46,411 bases of DNA from Acetobacter sp. AN02 (GCF_029759835.1 NZ_JAJJND010000007.1:1-46411), one strand, 5' to 3'; counted from the first letter of the stretch, positions 25,634 to 34,766 are shown. A program made the numbers and translations. Notes: a model not told the origin generated them from the letters alone.

Positions 25634-27342
25634 AGCGTCCGGAACGTTTCCTTTCACGTCACAATTCTCCTTTTTCGCCCGGTCGGCGCGACTGGACCGC
25701 CAGGGTTCTGCTTGCAGGGCTTGCCGCCTTTTTCCTGCTCCTGCCAGGCCGTGCCGGTATTCCTCCGTTTGATCGCGATGAGCCCCGCTATATGGAGGCG
25801 ACGTCGCAGATGCTTAAGAGCGGAAATTTTGTGGACGTGCGCTTCCAGGATAAGCCGCGCTATCTCCAGCCCGCCGGGATTTACTGGCTTGAGTCTCTGA
25901 GTGTGGCTGCTGCGGGCAGAGAGAATCGATATAAGGTGTGGCCTTACCGCGTGCCGTCTCTCTTGGCGATGAGCATTGTCACGATGCTGACGGCTCTGGC
26001 GGGTGGCATACTGTTTTCCCGTAGGGCGGGGCTGCTTGCTGCCGGTATCTTCGCAACTTCCGTGCTTGTGATGGCGGAGGGCCGTATGGCCACCATCGAC
26101 AGCATGCTGCTGCTGACTGTTGTTGCAGCACAGTATCTTCTCATGAAAGTGCTGCAGGACAGGGAGAGTGGTCGGGCGACATCAACGTTTACAGCCGCTG
26201 GCTGGTGGCTGGCGGCAGGGTGCGGCCTGATGCTCAAAGGGCCTGTAGTTCTGATTCCTCTTTTTGGTACGGTCCTGATGCTCTGGGCTGTGGAAAGAGA
26301 CCGGAGCTGGTGGGGGCGATTACGGCCCCGATGGGGCTGGCTTGTGATGCTGGCGGTGGTACTGCCCTGGTGCGTTGCGATCGGAGTGATGACGCATGGT
26401 GAGTTTTTCCGGCTTGCCATAGGACATAACCTACTGGGAAAAATCGGCAGCGGGCAGGAAGCTCATGGACTGCCGCCGGGTTATCATATTCTGGTTTTTC
26501 TGATCACGTTCTGGCCCGGATCCTTTTTTGCCGTGCGGACTCTGCCCTGGATACTTTCGGAGCGTCGGAGCTTGCAGGTAAGATTTCTGCTTTGCTGGAT
26601 TGTCCCGCACTGGCTGGTTTTCGAACTGATCGCAACGAAGCTGCCGCATTATGTGCTGCCGGTCTGGCCTGCGCTGGCACTGCTGGTCGCAGCGGCTCTG
26701 ACGGATTCGGAAAAACGCGGGCTGCGACTGCCCTGGCCCATGGGCTGGCGGATCCTTTTTTCCGTCTATGGGGTTCTCTGGACGATTGTCAGCATTGCGT
26801 TGTGCTGCAGCGGAGCGGTTTTGTCGCAGGTACTGGAGCACCATGTTCCGCCGGAGGCGTGGATCATGGCGGCTGGCAGCCTGCCGCTGCTGGTTCTGAC
26901 GCTTCGCTCTGTGCTGCAGGGGCGCCTGTGGCAGGGTGCTGTGTCTGCCATGGGTATGGCCGTGATCGTCTATGTCGGGCTGTTCTTTTCAGTGATCCCC
27001 GGACTGAAAACCATCTGGATGGCACCGCGTCTGGCGGAACTGGTGGATGAATATCGTCCATGTACGGAAACGAAAGTAGTATCGGTGTCCTTTTCCGAAC
27101 CCAGTCTCGTGTTTCTGATGCACGGGGATGTTCTGCTGCGCGGTGTGCCGGAAGCGGCAGATATCATGAAATCAGACCGATCCTGCACACTTGTGTTGGC
27201 AGATCGCCGTGATGAGGACGCTCTGAGAGAGGCACTTGCTTCATCCGGTATTCATCCGGTGGAATTTGGCCGCGTTCAGGGGATTAACTATTCCAACGGA
27301 CGTCACCTGGATATTGGTCTGCTGGGCTATACCGGGCAGTAG
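25627..27342 (+). CDS. ArnT-like GT83 membrane glycosyltransferase
   Basis: This is a GT-C enzyme of about 12 membrane segments that moves a sugar from a polyprenyl-phosphate donor to an acceptor outside the inner membrane, often lipid A. The first loop has the catalytic acidic motif DRDEPRYMEA, then FQDKPRYLQPAGIYWLE. A periplasmic C-terminal domain follows the last helix (about residue 475 on). At 571 residues it is normal. The ATG at 25627 overlaps the GT2 stop by a few bases, so the two are translated together. ArnT adds 4-amino-arabinose to lipid A, but no Arn sugar-making genes are here, so another sugar or target is possible. Confidence 0.85.
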   Translation: MLKRPERFLSRHNSPFSPGRRDWTARVLLAGLAAFFLLLPGRAGIPPFDRDEPRYMEATSQMLKSGNFVDVRFQDKPRYLQPAGIYWLESLSVAAAGRENRYKVWPYRVPSLLAMSIVTMLTALAGGILFSRRAGLLAAGIFATSVLVMAEGRMATIDSMLLLTVVAAQYLLMKVLQDRESGRATSTFTAAGWWLAAGCGLMLKGPVVLIPLFGTVLMLWAVERDRSWWGRLRPRWGWLVMLAVVLPWCVAIGVMTHGEFFRLAIGHNLLGKIGSGQEAHGLPPGYHILVFLITFWPGSFFAVRTLPWILSERRSLQVRFLLCWIVPHWLVFELIATKLPHYVLPVWPALALLVAAALTDSEKRGLRLPWPMGWRILFSVYGVLWTIVSIALCCSGAVLSQVLEHHVPPEAWIMAAGSLPLLVLTLRSVLQGRLWQGAVSAMGMAVIVYVGLFFSVIPGLKTIWMAPRLAELVDEYRPCTETKVVSVSFSEPSLVFLMHGDVLLRGVPEAADIMKSDRSCTLVLADRRDEDALREALASSGIHPVEFGRVQGINYSNGRHLDIGLLGYTGQ

Positions 27343-27350
27343 GACTACTC

Positions 27351-27596
27351 TTACGCCGTAAATCCGGGCAGGCGTCGGCGAACGTGGACCGGTGCACGAC
27401 GCATGACCAGATCTCTGTAACGGGCGGATAGGGTCTTCCTCGCGAGTGTCGGAGTGTTTGTCTCTCGTGGCAGCAGTTCCGGACGTCCGAGTAGCAGAGA
27501 GATAGCAACGCGCTCAGGCAGGGTTGTCATTTCCCACAGGATCTCCGGATCGAGTTTTCCTGTCGAGACAAGGCGGGCAGCCTCCAGAACGCGCAT
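27351..27596 (-). CDS. Small protein of unknown function, 81 aa
   Basis: I do not recognise a family. It reads as a real protein: an acidic-hydrophobic N-terminal half (MRVLEAARLV, LDPEILWEMTTLPERVAISLLLG) and a strongly basic C-terminus (YRDLVMRRAPVHVRRRLPGF). The start at 27596 has AAAGGA about nine bases upstream. The longer frame beyond it is low in hydrophobics and overlaps the OPT gene. It ends 8 bp from the convergent glycosyltransferase gene. The basic tail could bind nucleic acid or a membrane surface, but nothing shows this. Confidence 0.55.
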   Translation of the reverse strand: MRVLEAARLVSTGKLDPEILWEMTTLPERVAISLLLGRPELLPRETNTPTLARKTLSARYRDLVMRRAPVHVRRRLPGFTA

Positions 27597-27679
27597 GGCA
27601 TGGATCCTTTGTCTTCCGGAGCCAAGCCTGGCGGTAAATAGTTTCGGAATAATTAACAGATGAAATTCCGAGGCGAAAT

Positions 27680-29617
27680 TTAAGACTTTGTTTTCCGCTT
27701 GTCGTTCATATTTCGCGCAAACCAGATACAGGCGGCGATAAAGATGATGCCTCCCGCAATCTGTGCTCCGAGCGGCGGGATGTATTCCTGCAATGAAAGA
27801 GTATCGTCCCGCCCTGTCGCAGCTGCGACCGCGGCGAGCAGGACGCCGGTCAGGCTTTCTCCGACGATCAGTCCTGAGGCAATCATAGTCCCCGGTCCGG
27901 CTTCTCCCTGCCGGTGCCTGCGATGCACCAGCCACCCGATACCGGCACCGATGGCGAGGGTGAGCGAGACCTGAGGCGGAAGATAGAGGCCGATTCCGGC
28001 TGCCAGAGGTGGGAGGCTCATTTTTTTCCGGCGCAGCAGCGTGTTGGCCAGAATCAGGCATCCGCCGAGCCCGGCTCCGATCGTCAGCATCGTCCAGTCC
28101 AGGGAGCGGTTGAAGATACCGTTTGCGATCATGGCCATCAGCGCAGGCTGGGGGGCGGAGAGCGCGCGCGTCGGATCCATGTCAGGACGCGGCAGGGCAC
28201 CTGTGAATCCGTAGGTCTGATAGAGAAGGTTCAGTACCGGAGGAATGATGACGGCACCTGTCAGGCAGCCGATGATGAGGACGGCCTCCTGTTTCCACGG
28301 GGAAGCACCGACGAGCTGCCCTGTTTTCAGATCCTGCAGATTATCGTTGGAAATAGCGGAGGCTGCCGTGATGGCAGAGAGGATTGCGATCGTGAAGGCG
28401 ATGGCGAGATGATAGTGATCAGCAGAGAAAACCGGCGCGAGAAGGCCGGTGCTGTTGAAAAGCAGCAGCAGTGAGGAAATCAGGACGTTGGCGATCAGAC
28501 CGATCCCGGAAATGGGAGAGGAGGAGGAGCCGACCAGCCCTGCCATATAGCCGCAGGCAGCGGCGGTAAGAAAGCCGAACACGAGGAAGAACAGTGTTCC
28601 GGTCAGTGCCGCGAGTATGACTGAGGATGTGGCCGGGGCGAGGAACAGACAGAACAGCGCGAAAAGCGCGGCGGAGATCAGCCCCCCGGTCGTCACGATC
28701 AGCCAGGGTGGCAGATCGCGATCCGTATCGGCAGGACCGGACAGCGTGCGGGAGAGAGCCGTGCGGACTCCGCGGGCCACGGGCAGGGCGAGTTCCCCCA
28801 GAGTCCACAGTGCCGCAACGGCGATGGTGCCGGCTCCGATAAAACGTACCTTGCCGGTCCAGACGGACATGGCAAAAGCGGAGGGAGCAAGGTGTCCGGG
28901 ATTATCCATTACGGCAGTCAGCCATGGGACGGCAATGCCCCATGCCAGCACGAAACCGAGCAGCATCGCCAGACCGCCTGCAAGACCGACGAGGTACCCC
29001 GCGCCGACCAGGGCAAGGGAAAATCCGGTGGAGAAGCGAAATACAGCCTGTCCGGCAGTCAGAACACATCCTGCGCTGTCGGAGATGATCCTCAGGCCGC
29101 CGGACGCGAGAGCCATACCGCCTGAAAGAGCGGCTCCCCGGAGAAGGAGTATAAGGCGTCTGGCGGCACCTTCCGATCCTTCATGACTTTCTCCGGCACG
29201 GAGGATTTCAGCCGCAGCCACGCCTTCCGGATAGACAAGGGAAGAGCCGTTAACGAGGGCATGACGCAGGGGAATGGTGAACAGCACTCCCGCAATACCA
29301 CCGGCTGCAGAAATTCCGGCAACGAGCAGCCAGGGGAAGGATGACCAGTAGCCGAGCAGGATCAGGGCGGGGAAAGTGGCGAAAACGCAGGAGAGCGTAC
29401 CGGCAGCAGAGGCCTGGCTCTGGACCATATTGTTTTCAAGAATACTGCTGCCGCCGAGCATACGCAGTACGGCCATGGAGATGACGGCAGCCGGAATGGA
29501 GGAGGCGAAGGTCAGGCCGATTTTCAGGGCAAGGTAGATATTTGCGGCAGTAAATATCAGCGTGATCAGAGCCCCGAGAACGAGTCCGCGGAACGTCAGC
29601 TCTTTACTTCGGGGCAT
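27680..29617 (-). CDS. OPT-family oligopeptide/metal-chelate transporter
   Basis: OPT proteins carry peptides or metal-peptide chelates across the inner membrane. The N-terminus ELTFRGLVLGALITLIFTAANIYLALKIGLTFASSIPAAV is diagnostic for the bacterial branch, as is LENNMVQSQASAAGTLS. About 16 hydrophobic segments over 645 residues is standard. KTGQLVGASPWKQEAVLIIG is another conserved block. It is divergent from the MscS-type gene across 124 bp and is followed by the 81-aa unknown protein on the same strand. The substrate is not predictable. Confidence 0.9.
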   Translation of the reverse strand: MPRSKELTFRGLVLGALITLIFTAANIYLALKIGLTFASSIPAAVISMAVLRMLGGSSILENNMVQSQASAAGTLSCVFATFPALILLGYWSSFPWLLVAGISAAGGIAGVLFTIPLRHALVNGSSLVYPEGVAAAEILRAGESHEGSEGAARRLILLLRGAALSGGMALASGGLRIISDSAGCVLTAGQAVFRFSTGFSLALVGAGYLVGLAGGLAMLLGFVLAWGIAVPWLTAVMDNPGHLAPSAFAMSVWTGKVRFIGAGTIAVAALWTLGELALPVARGVRTALSRTLSGPADTDRDLPPWLIVTTGGLISAALFALFCLFLAPATSSVILAALTGTLFFLVFGFLTAAACGYMAGLVGSSSSPISGIGLIANVLISSLLLLFNSTGLLAPVFSADHYHLAIAFTIAILSAITAASAISNDNLQDLKTGQLVGASPWKQEAVLIIGCLTGAVIIPPVLNLLYQTYGFTGALPRPDMDPTRALSAPQPALMAMIANGIFNRSLDWTMLTIGAGLGGCLILANTLLRRKKMSLPPLAAGIGLYLPPQVSLTLAIGAGIGWLVHRRHRQGEAGPGTMIASGLIVGESLTGVLLAAVAAATGRDDTLSLQEYIPPLGAQIAGGIIFIAACIWFARNMNDKRKTKS

Positions 29618-29640
29618 ATGTCATCCGGTGTGCAGGTGGG

Positions 29641-29689
29641 TCGGGAACATTCTGGGCTGCACGACTTTAGTATAGGACACGGTTCCCGA
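29641..29689. promoter_or_regulatory. Separated inverted repeats flanking a possible promoter
   Basis: TCGGGAAC (29641-29648) and GTTCCCGA (29682-29689) are exact inverted copies 33 bp apart in the divergent gap between the OPT and MscS-type genes. Between them the minus strand has TATACT and the plus strand TATAGG, possible -10 elements. The arrangement could be a two-site operator. No regulator gene is adjacent. Confidence 0.35.
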
Positions 29690-29741
29690 ACATCGGGTAA
29701 ATCTCCGGGTGAGGTGTGTGCCTGGTCTGTAAGGAAGAAAT

Positions 29742-32138
29742 ATGTCGCACCGTCTGCTTCGTGTCCTGTTCTGTCTTTCTGTGTTCTGCCTGTCTGCCTT
29801 CATTCCGCTGCGTTCCGGGTTTGCGGATGATGAGCGGACAAAACTGGTTGTCGGGCCTTCAACGCTGGCACCGGATGCGATGCTGGCCGGTTATGAGGAG
29901 ACGCTCGGCAAGATCGTCCGGATGAAGATCGACCCTGATTCCCCCGGCAGTTCCGGACAGGTGACGACGGCCATCCGTGAAGCTACCCAGGTTGATAATG
30001 ACACGAAGAAGATCGTTGCCCGGCTGGAGGAATATGAAAAGGTTTTTCAGTCTCTTCTGGATGTGATCGGCAAACCGACGGAAGGGGAGACGCAGCAGAT
30101 CACCCTTCAGAGGCAGAGAATCACGAATGCCCAGACGGACCTGAAAAACCGTCTGGTCCGTGCGCGTCTGTATTCTGTCGAGGCTGAACAGCTGGTCGCG
30201 TTTCTGAGCAGGAAGGGCGACGTCGTTCAGCAGGAGGTGATGTTCCAGAAATTCCCGCCTCTGCCGGCACCCGCATTCTGGGTCGGTATTAGCCGGGAAT
30301 GGCCGGGCACCGTCGCGGCCATAAAAAGCTACTGGCAGGATGCGAAGGATCTGATGGCGTTCGCAACGTCACCGGACCATATCTTCCTGTCGCTGGGCAC
30401 CACGGCCCTGTTTATCATACTTCTTGTGGCCTCCCTGTTCAGCCGCCGGGCTGCGGTTCTGCTGGCCGTCCGTTTCGTTCCGGAGGGGCGTATCCGTGTG
30501 ACCGTCGCCAGAGCGACACATGCCCTGCTGACGGCGCTTCTGGCAGCGGCGGCCGTGCATGTTCTGCTGAGCGGGCTGAATGCCGGGCATGCGATGTCGG
30601 ATAACAGCGCGCTGAGATTTCTGGACGTGCTGTCTTCTCAGATTCCGATCAGTGTTTTTGCCTTTGCGCTCGGTAACGGTCTTCTTTCTCCGGGAATGAA
30701 GGAGTGGCGGGTCGTGCCGGTTACGGACGAGGCGGCGAAGGCCCTGAGTCTGTTTCCTTTCTGGTTCTCCATGCTTCTCCTTCTGCGTGGTCTGACGCGT
30801 TATGTTGATATTTCCGGAGATTTCGGCGCGTTTACCGTGCAGCTTGCTGATGTGTTCTTTGTTTTCTGGGCCGGACCTCTTCTGATCTCCGTTCCGCGTG
30901 CGCTTGCGCGTTATCCGGTTGCGGAGCGCATGGGGAATCTTGGTCAGATTGCCCGGACCATCGCGACGCTCGTTGCCGTACTGTGTATTGCAGGTGCCGT
31001 GATCGGCTTCATTCCGGCGAGCTATCTTACGCTGTCCTGGCTCAGCTCTATGGGTATCACACTTCTGACTGCATCCCTGCTGTGGGTCGTTATTCAGGAT
31101 ATCTGTAATGTTCTGCTGATTTCCTCCGGCCCGCTGGGACGTCAGCTGGTCAGACTTGGTCTTCCCCCGCGCCTTCTCGATCAGGGGGCGGTTATCCTCA
31201 GTGGCATACTGTCAGTTTTCCTTGTTCTGATGGTTGTCGCTGTAGCGGAATCGAGCGGCAGTTTCGATCCTGTCACCCTGCAGGCCAATATCAGCAGTCT
31301 TCTGTTCGGTCAGAAGATCGGTCAGGTGAGCCTGTCCTATGGCGTGGTTCTCAGGACGATCGCCATTCCGGTGATCGGAGGATATCTGATCAGAATCTTC
31401 AAGAAATGGATGAACAGGAGGCTCTTTCCCACGACACAGCTTGATGTGGGCGCGCAGACATCCATTACGGCGATCATTTCCTATGCCGCATGGATTCTGG
31501 TCGGGCTTGCGACGTTGTCCTCACTGGGAATCACTGTGCAGAGCATGACCTGGGTGGTCAGTGCGCTGTCCGTCGGTATCGGCTTCGGTCTGCAGTCCAT
31601 CGTTCAGAACTTCGTCTCGGGCATCATCATGCTGGCGGAAAGGCCGGTGACGATCGGCGATCTTGTAGAGATCGGCGGAGCCCGGGGTGATATCCGGCGA
31701 ATCAGCGTGAGGTCCACGGATCTGCGTCTGGCGGATGGTTCGACGATGATCGTGCCGAACTCTCAGTTCATCACCTCGGCAGTGAAGAACGTGACGCAGG
31801 GGCATCCGATGGGGGCGGCCTCCATTGACCTCAGCCTGCCGTTTACCATCGATACGCGCCTTGCCTTCAAGGTTCTGAACGCGACCCTGAAGGAGATACC
31901 GGGCCTGCTGTCCCAGCCTGAGCCGTCCGTTACGATTTCCGATGTCGGCAAGGATTATGTGACCTTCACCGCCAGCGGAAAGACTGATTCTCCGAGAGAT
32001 GTGGGTGGCGTACAGAATACCGCGCGCCTCATGCTCTGGAAGGCTCTGCGTGATGAAGGCGTGATTGCTTCCGCAACCGGGATTCAGCCGTCTCAGGATG
32101 AGAAGGACGAGACAGGCGCAGACGGGTCTTCCACCTGA
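29742..32138 (+). CDS. Large MscS-family mechanosensitive channel (DUF3772 type)
   Basis: This is an inner-membrane channel that opens under tension to release solutes in osmotic downshock. It has a signal peptide (LLRVLFCLSVFCLSAF, cleavage near GFADD) and a periplasmic helical region (about residues 30-200, DUF3772-like). Many membrane segments follow, then the MscS core with VVSALSVGIGFGLQSIVQNFVSGIIMLAERPVTIGDLVEI, the pore helix and start of the beta domain. NSQFITSAVKN and the C-terminal alpha/beta domain complete it. At 798 residues it matches the large class. AAGGAAG precedes the ATG. It is transcribed divergently from the OPT gene. Confidence 0.93.
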   Translation: MSHRLLRVLFCLSVFCLSAFIPLRSGFADDERTKLVVGPSTLAPDAMLAGYEETLGKIVRMKIDPDSPGSSGQVTTAIREATQVDNDTKKIVARLEEYEKVFQSLLDVIGKPTEGETQQITLQRQRITNAQTDLKNRLVRARLYSVEAEQLVAFLSRKGDVVQQEVMFQKFPPLPAPAFWVGISREWPGTVAAIKSYWQDAKDLMAFATSPDHIFLSLGTTALFIILLVASLFSRRAAVLLAVRFVPEGRIRVTVARATHALLTALLAAAAVHVLLSGLNAGHAMSDNSALRFLDVLSSQIPISVFAFALGNGLLSPGMKEWRVVPVTDEAAKALSLFPFWFSMLLLLRGLTRYVDISGDFGAFTVQLADVFFVFWAGPLLISVPRALARYPVAERMGNLGQIARTIATLVAVLCIAGAVIGFIPASYLTLSWLSSMGITLLTASLLWVVIQDICNVLLISSGPLGRQLVRLGLPPRLLDQGAVILSGILSVFLVLMVVAVAESSGSFDPVTLQANISSLLFGQKIGQVSLSYGVVLRTIAIPVIGGYLIRIFKKWMNRRLFPTTQLDVGAQTSITAIISYAAWILVGLATLSSLGITVQSMTWVVSALSVGIGFGLQSIVQNFVSGIIMLAERPVTIGDLVEIGGARGDIRRISVRSTDLRLADGSTMIVPNSQFITSAVKNVTQGHPMGAASIDLSLPFTIDTRLAFKVLNATLKEIPGLLSQPEPSVTISDVGKDYVTFTASGKTDSPRDVGGVQNTARLMLWKALRDEGVIASATGIQPSQDEKDETGADGSST

Positions 32139-32157
32139 TTCTGATCTGCTTCTGATT

Positions 32158-32193
32158 GTATCCGGCAAGCCATAGTGTGGCTCTGCCGGATAC
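32158..32193 (+). terminator. Long hairpin after the MscS-type gene
   Basis: A 9-bp outer stem (GTATCCGGC with GCCGGATAC) encloses a 5-bp stem (AGCCA with TGGCT). It begins 19 bp past the stop codon. No T-run follows on either strand, so it may protect a 3' end or mark factor-dependent termination. Confidence 0.5.
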
Positions 32194-32498
32194 AGGGATC
32201 TGGGCTTGTGATCATCGCAGACAGAGAGGAAAGAGAAGGGGATGGTCTGCAGAGTTGTTCTACCCAGCAGAGATATCAGTGCGAAGAATGTGCTGAATAT
32301 TTTTCCTGACGAATGATGCTGGCACCCTGAGTTCGTTCCTGCTTGCGCTTCAGGAAATATTTGTGACCAGTCCCGATACTGCGTGAAACTGCAGATCAGA
32401 GAGTGTTGTCATCGCGTAGTCACGGAAAGTGATAGGAAACTCAGGCTATTCGGAGCGACTGATCATCCGCAGGACCAAAGTCCTTGGGGAGAGAGGAG

Positions 32499-32537
32499 GC
32501 AATGGCGGCGCTGAACTGGAGGAAAAGCCGCCATTGC
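32499..32537 (-). terminator. Hairpin downstream of the 60-aa ORF
   Basis: An 11-bp perfect stem (GCAATGGCGGC with GCCGCCATTGC, 17-nt loop) lies 10 bp past the stop of the minus-strand 60-aa gene. The tail is pyrimidine-rich rather than a T-run. Confidence 0.5.
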
Positions 32538-32547
32538 AGAAAGGGTT

Positions 32548-32730
32548 TCAGATAGAGGCAGATTTCAGATTGCGTGTTCTGCTGGTCGCCTCGGAAAAGA
32601 GGTCAAGCCATTTTCTGGTTCTTGCTTCATCACGACGCATGATGGCCCATTCTGCCTGGCTTGCGGCAACGTGGGGTGCAGCCTCGCCGTGTTCACGGAT
32701 GAGATCATCGATAGTGTGAATATGGGACAT
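32548..32730 (-). CDS. Small protein of unknown function, 60 aa
   Basis: I do not recognise a family. The protein is hydrophilic and probably helical: MSHIHTIDDLIREHGEAAPH, then ASQAEWAIMRRDEART and a basic end. GGAGAAAAG lies just upstream of the ATG and a strong hairpin follows the stop, so it looks like a self-contained gene. It has no signal or membrane segment. It is 146 bp from glucokinase on the same strand. Confidence 0.6.
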   Translation of the reverse strand: MSHIHTIDDLIREHGEAAPHVAASQAEWAIMRRDEARTRKWLDLFSEATSRTRNLKSASI

Positions 32731-32876
32731 TTCTTTTCTCCATCTGCTGAGATGTCCTCATTTCAGGCGAGAATAATTAACGCCCGGTAAATGGATCAGA
32801 AAAAATCATTCTTCAGGATTAAAACGGTGCGGATTATTGTTGTCACTACCGTTACGCGGGCTTCCCGTTTGCTGAC

Positions 32877-33851
32877 TCAGGACCTCTCGGGACGGGCCGC
32901 CAGGGCTGCTGCTGCGCCGTAAAGTCCCGGTTCCGGATGACGGACCAGCCGGACCGGAACCTGCCGCAGCATGGATTCGAAGCGCCCTTTGGCTGCAAAG
33001 CGCTCTGTAAAACCGGAAGAGGGAAGTACGGAGGTCAGTCTCTTCCCGAGTCCCCCGGCAATGACGACAGCGGATGCACGCCACGCTAAGACTATATCAC
33101 CGGCAAACGCTCCCAGAACTTCACAAAACAGTGACATTGCCTCTTCCGCCATCGCATCCTCACCGGATAATGCACGGAGCCAGACATCTTTATCTTCCTC
33201 TGCGTGAAAGGAGAGACCTCTGTCGGCGCTCAGAACCTCGCAGATGGGAATGATGCCGGGGCCGGAGATCACGCGTTCGGCCGAGACACGGCCGTAGCGC
33301 GATCTCAGATGACTGAGGAGGCGGTCCTCAAACGGGCTGGACGGGGCGAATCCGATATGGCCGCCTTCCGCCCCGCAGATGAGGCTGGTGCCGTCCCGGC
33401 GCACGATGGCAGCGGTGCCGAGACCTGTCCCCGGCCCGATCACGATGATGACGCCGTCGTCAGGTAATCCGCTGTCAGGACCGCAAAGCCGGGGGAGATG
33501 CCAGGGTTCGAAGGCATCGACCGCCCAGGCGATGGCTTCAAAATCATTGAGGAGAAGGCATTCCCGCAGGCCCAGCATGCCGGCAAGCTGTGACGGGACG
33601 ATCGTCCATGGATTATTGGCCATGGTGATTTCCGCCTGATCCACAGGAGCGGGCAGGGCCAGAGAGAGCCGCTCCGGCGGCCTGCCGCCTATGTGGTCAA
33701 TAAACGCATTCCACACACTGCTGATATCCGGGAAATCGCGGACAGGCAGGATCAGCGGTGCATCAAGATCCTCGACACGTCCGTCATGGATACGGGCCAG
33801 CGTGAACCGGGCGTTCGTCCCGCCGATATCGGCGCAGGCAATCTGATCCAC
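32877..33851 (-). CDS. glk: Glucokinase
   Basis: Glk phosphorylates glucose with ATP in the cytoplasm. This is the proteobacterial Glk family, not a ROK protein: CADIGGTNARFTLA at the phosphate-binding start, LLNDFEAIAWAVD with the catalytic Asp, VIGPGTGLGTAAIV, and EGGHIGFAP. VVIAGGLGKRL is the C-terminal ATP-site block. At 324 residues it is normal. The start is a GTG at 33851 with GGAGGG seven bases upstream. In acetic acid bacteria much glucose is oxidised in the periplasm, so Glk feeds the intracellular pentose phosphate route. Confidence 0.95.
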   Translation of the reverse strand: MDQIACADIGGTNARFTLARIHDGRVEDLDAPLILPVRDFPDISSVWNAFIDHIGGRPPERLSLALPAPVDQAEITMANNPWTIVPSQLAGMLGLRECLLLNDFEAIAWAVDAFEPWHLPRLCGPDSGLPDDGVIIVIGPGTGLGTAAIVRRDGTSLICGAEGGHIGFAPSSPFEDRLLSHLRSRYGRVSAERVISGPGIIPICEVLSADRGLSFHAEEDKDVWLRALSGEDAMAEEAMSLFCEVLGAFAGDIVLAWRASAVVIAGGLGKRLTSVLPSSGFTERFAAKGRFESMLRQVPVRLVRHPEPGLYGAAAALAARPERS

Positions 33852-33925
33852 AAGCCATCCCTCCGCAGTTCCGGATGCAGCCTTTGCGGGCTGCAGAGGG
33901 ATGAACGCAGATCAGGACCGTTCGT

Positions 33926-34738
33926 TCACATCTCGTCGCTGCGAGGTTTCTGATCGGATTCAATACGCTTCATGATGAGGTCCTGCAGCCTGCGGGGCAG
34001 AAGTCCGGGGAGCAGGCGCAGGAAGCGGAACTGTTTGGGGAAAATGCACTCGGCCTCCCCGTTCCGTGCGGCCTGGGTGATATTTCTTACGGCTTCCTGC
34101 ACCGATACCAGCCAGGGGTAGGGGCCTGTCAGGCGGCGGCACATGTCGGTATCCACGAAGCCGGGGGCCACATAGGTCAGACGGACGTTGACGGGCTCAA
34201 GCCCGAGACGTGCGGCCTGCGAGAAACGGAACAGCCCTCCCTTGGAACCGCAATATCCCGCGGCGAAGGGCAGGTCGTGGAAGCCTGCCGCAGAGCCGAT
34301 GAGGACAATGGAGCCGCCTCCGCGCTTCTGCATCCGCTCTGCTGCCGCCATCGTCATGGAGGCCGGGGTCGTATAGTTGATAAGACCCAGAGCCATCACG
34401 CTTTCCGCCGGCTCCACGATATCGCCGCTGCGGCGGATATCGGAACGCCCGGCATTGCAGATCATGAGATCGATCGGATGGGCCTCATCATCCTCGCGCA
34501 GTGCGGCGATGGCGGCACGGGGATCGGCCAGATCGAGTGAACGGACGATCACTTCGGCTCCGGCAGCGCGGCAGGGAGCGGCTGCTTCTTCGAGGCGCTC
34601 GCTGTTGCGTCCCCAGAGGATCAGGGTTTTCCCCGGTGCGGCGTAGTATTTTGCCAGTTCGGAACCGATCCCGCCGGAGGCTCCGGTGATGAGGATGGTT
34701 CTGAACGGACGTGGTGCGGGTTTCGCGGAGTGTTTCAT
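33926..34738 (-). CDS. Short-chain dehydrogenase/reductase
   Basis: This is a classical SDR: cofactor motif GASGGIG (residues 19-25), NAG (95-97), catalytic Ser 149 in GSAAGF, Tyr 162 and Lys 166 in YCGSK. GRNSERL after the second strand suggests NADP preference (inference). The ending after residue 235 (FRFLRLLPGLLPRRLQDLIM) is amphipathic and typical of membrane-associated SDRs acting on lipid-like substrates. At 270 residues it is normal. It is 74 bp upstream of glk and 28 bp before the YnfA-like gene's stop, all on minus. Confidence 0.88.
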   Translation of the reverse strand: MKHSAKPAPRPFRTILITGASGGIGSELAKYYAAPGKTLILWGRNSERLEEAAAPCRAAGAEVIVRSLDLADPRAAIAALREDDEAHPIDLMICNAGRSDIRRSGDIVEPAESVMALGLINYTTPASMTMAAAERMQKRGGGSIVLIGSAAGFHDLPFAAGYCGSKGGLFRFSQAARLGLEPVNVRLTYVAPGFVDTDMCRRLTGPYPWLVSVQEAVRNITQAARNGEAECIFPKQFRFLRLLPGLLPRRLQDLIMKRIESDQKPRSDEM

Positions 34739-34766
34739 TGAGACCGGACCTTGAGAAGAGGGGGCT

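Larger units (their letters stand above)
32139..32547. other. 409-bp region without a supported gene
   Basis: It lies between the MscS-type gene and a small minus-strand ORF. It holds two strong inverted repeats (32158-32193 and 32499-32537). A short minus-strand reading around 32400 (MTTLSDLQFHAVSG) is interrupted by stops and has no ribosome site I trust. It could be decayed coding sequence or an untranslated RNA. No tRNA or IS end is seen. Confidence 0.5.

Noticed and set aside
24845-27342. A complete arn lipid A modification locus
   Set aside because: Only GT2 and ArnT-like genes are present; ArnA, ArnB, ArnD and ArnE/F counterparts are missing.
32250-32480. Remnant of an insertion sequence in the gene-poor gap
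   Set aside because: Translated fragments on both strands gave no transposase motif, and I saw no terminal repeats or target duplication.
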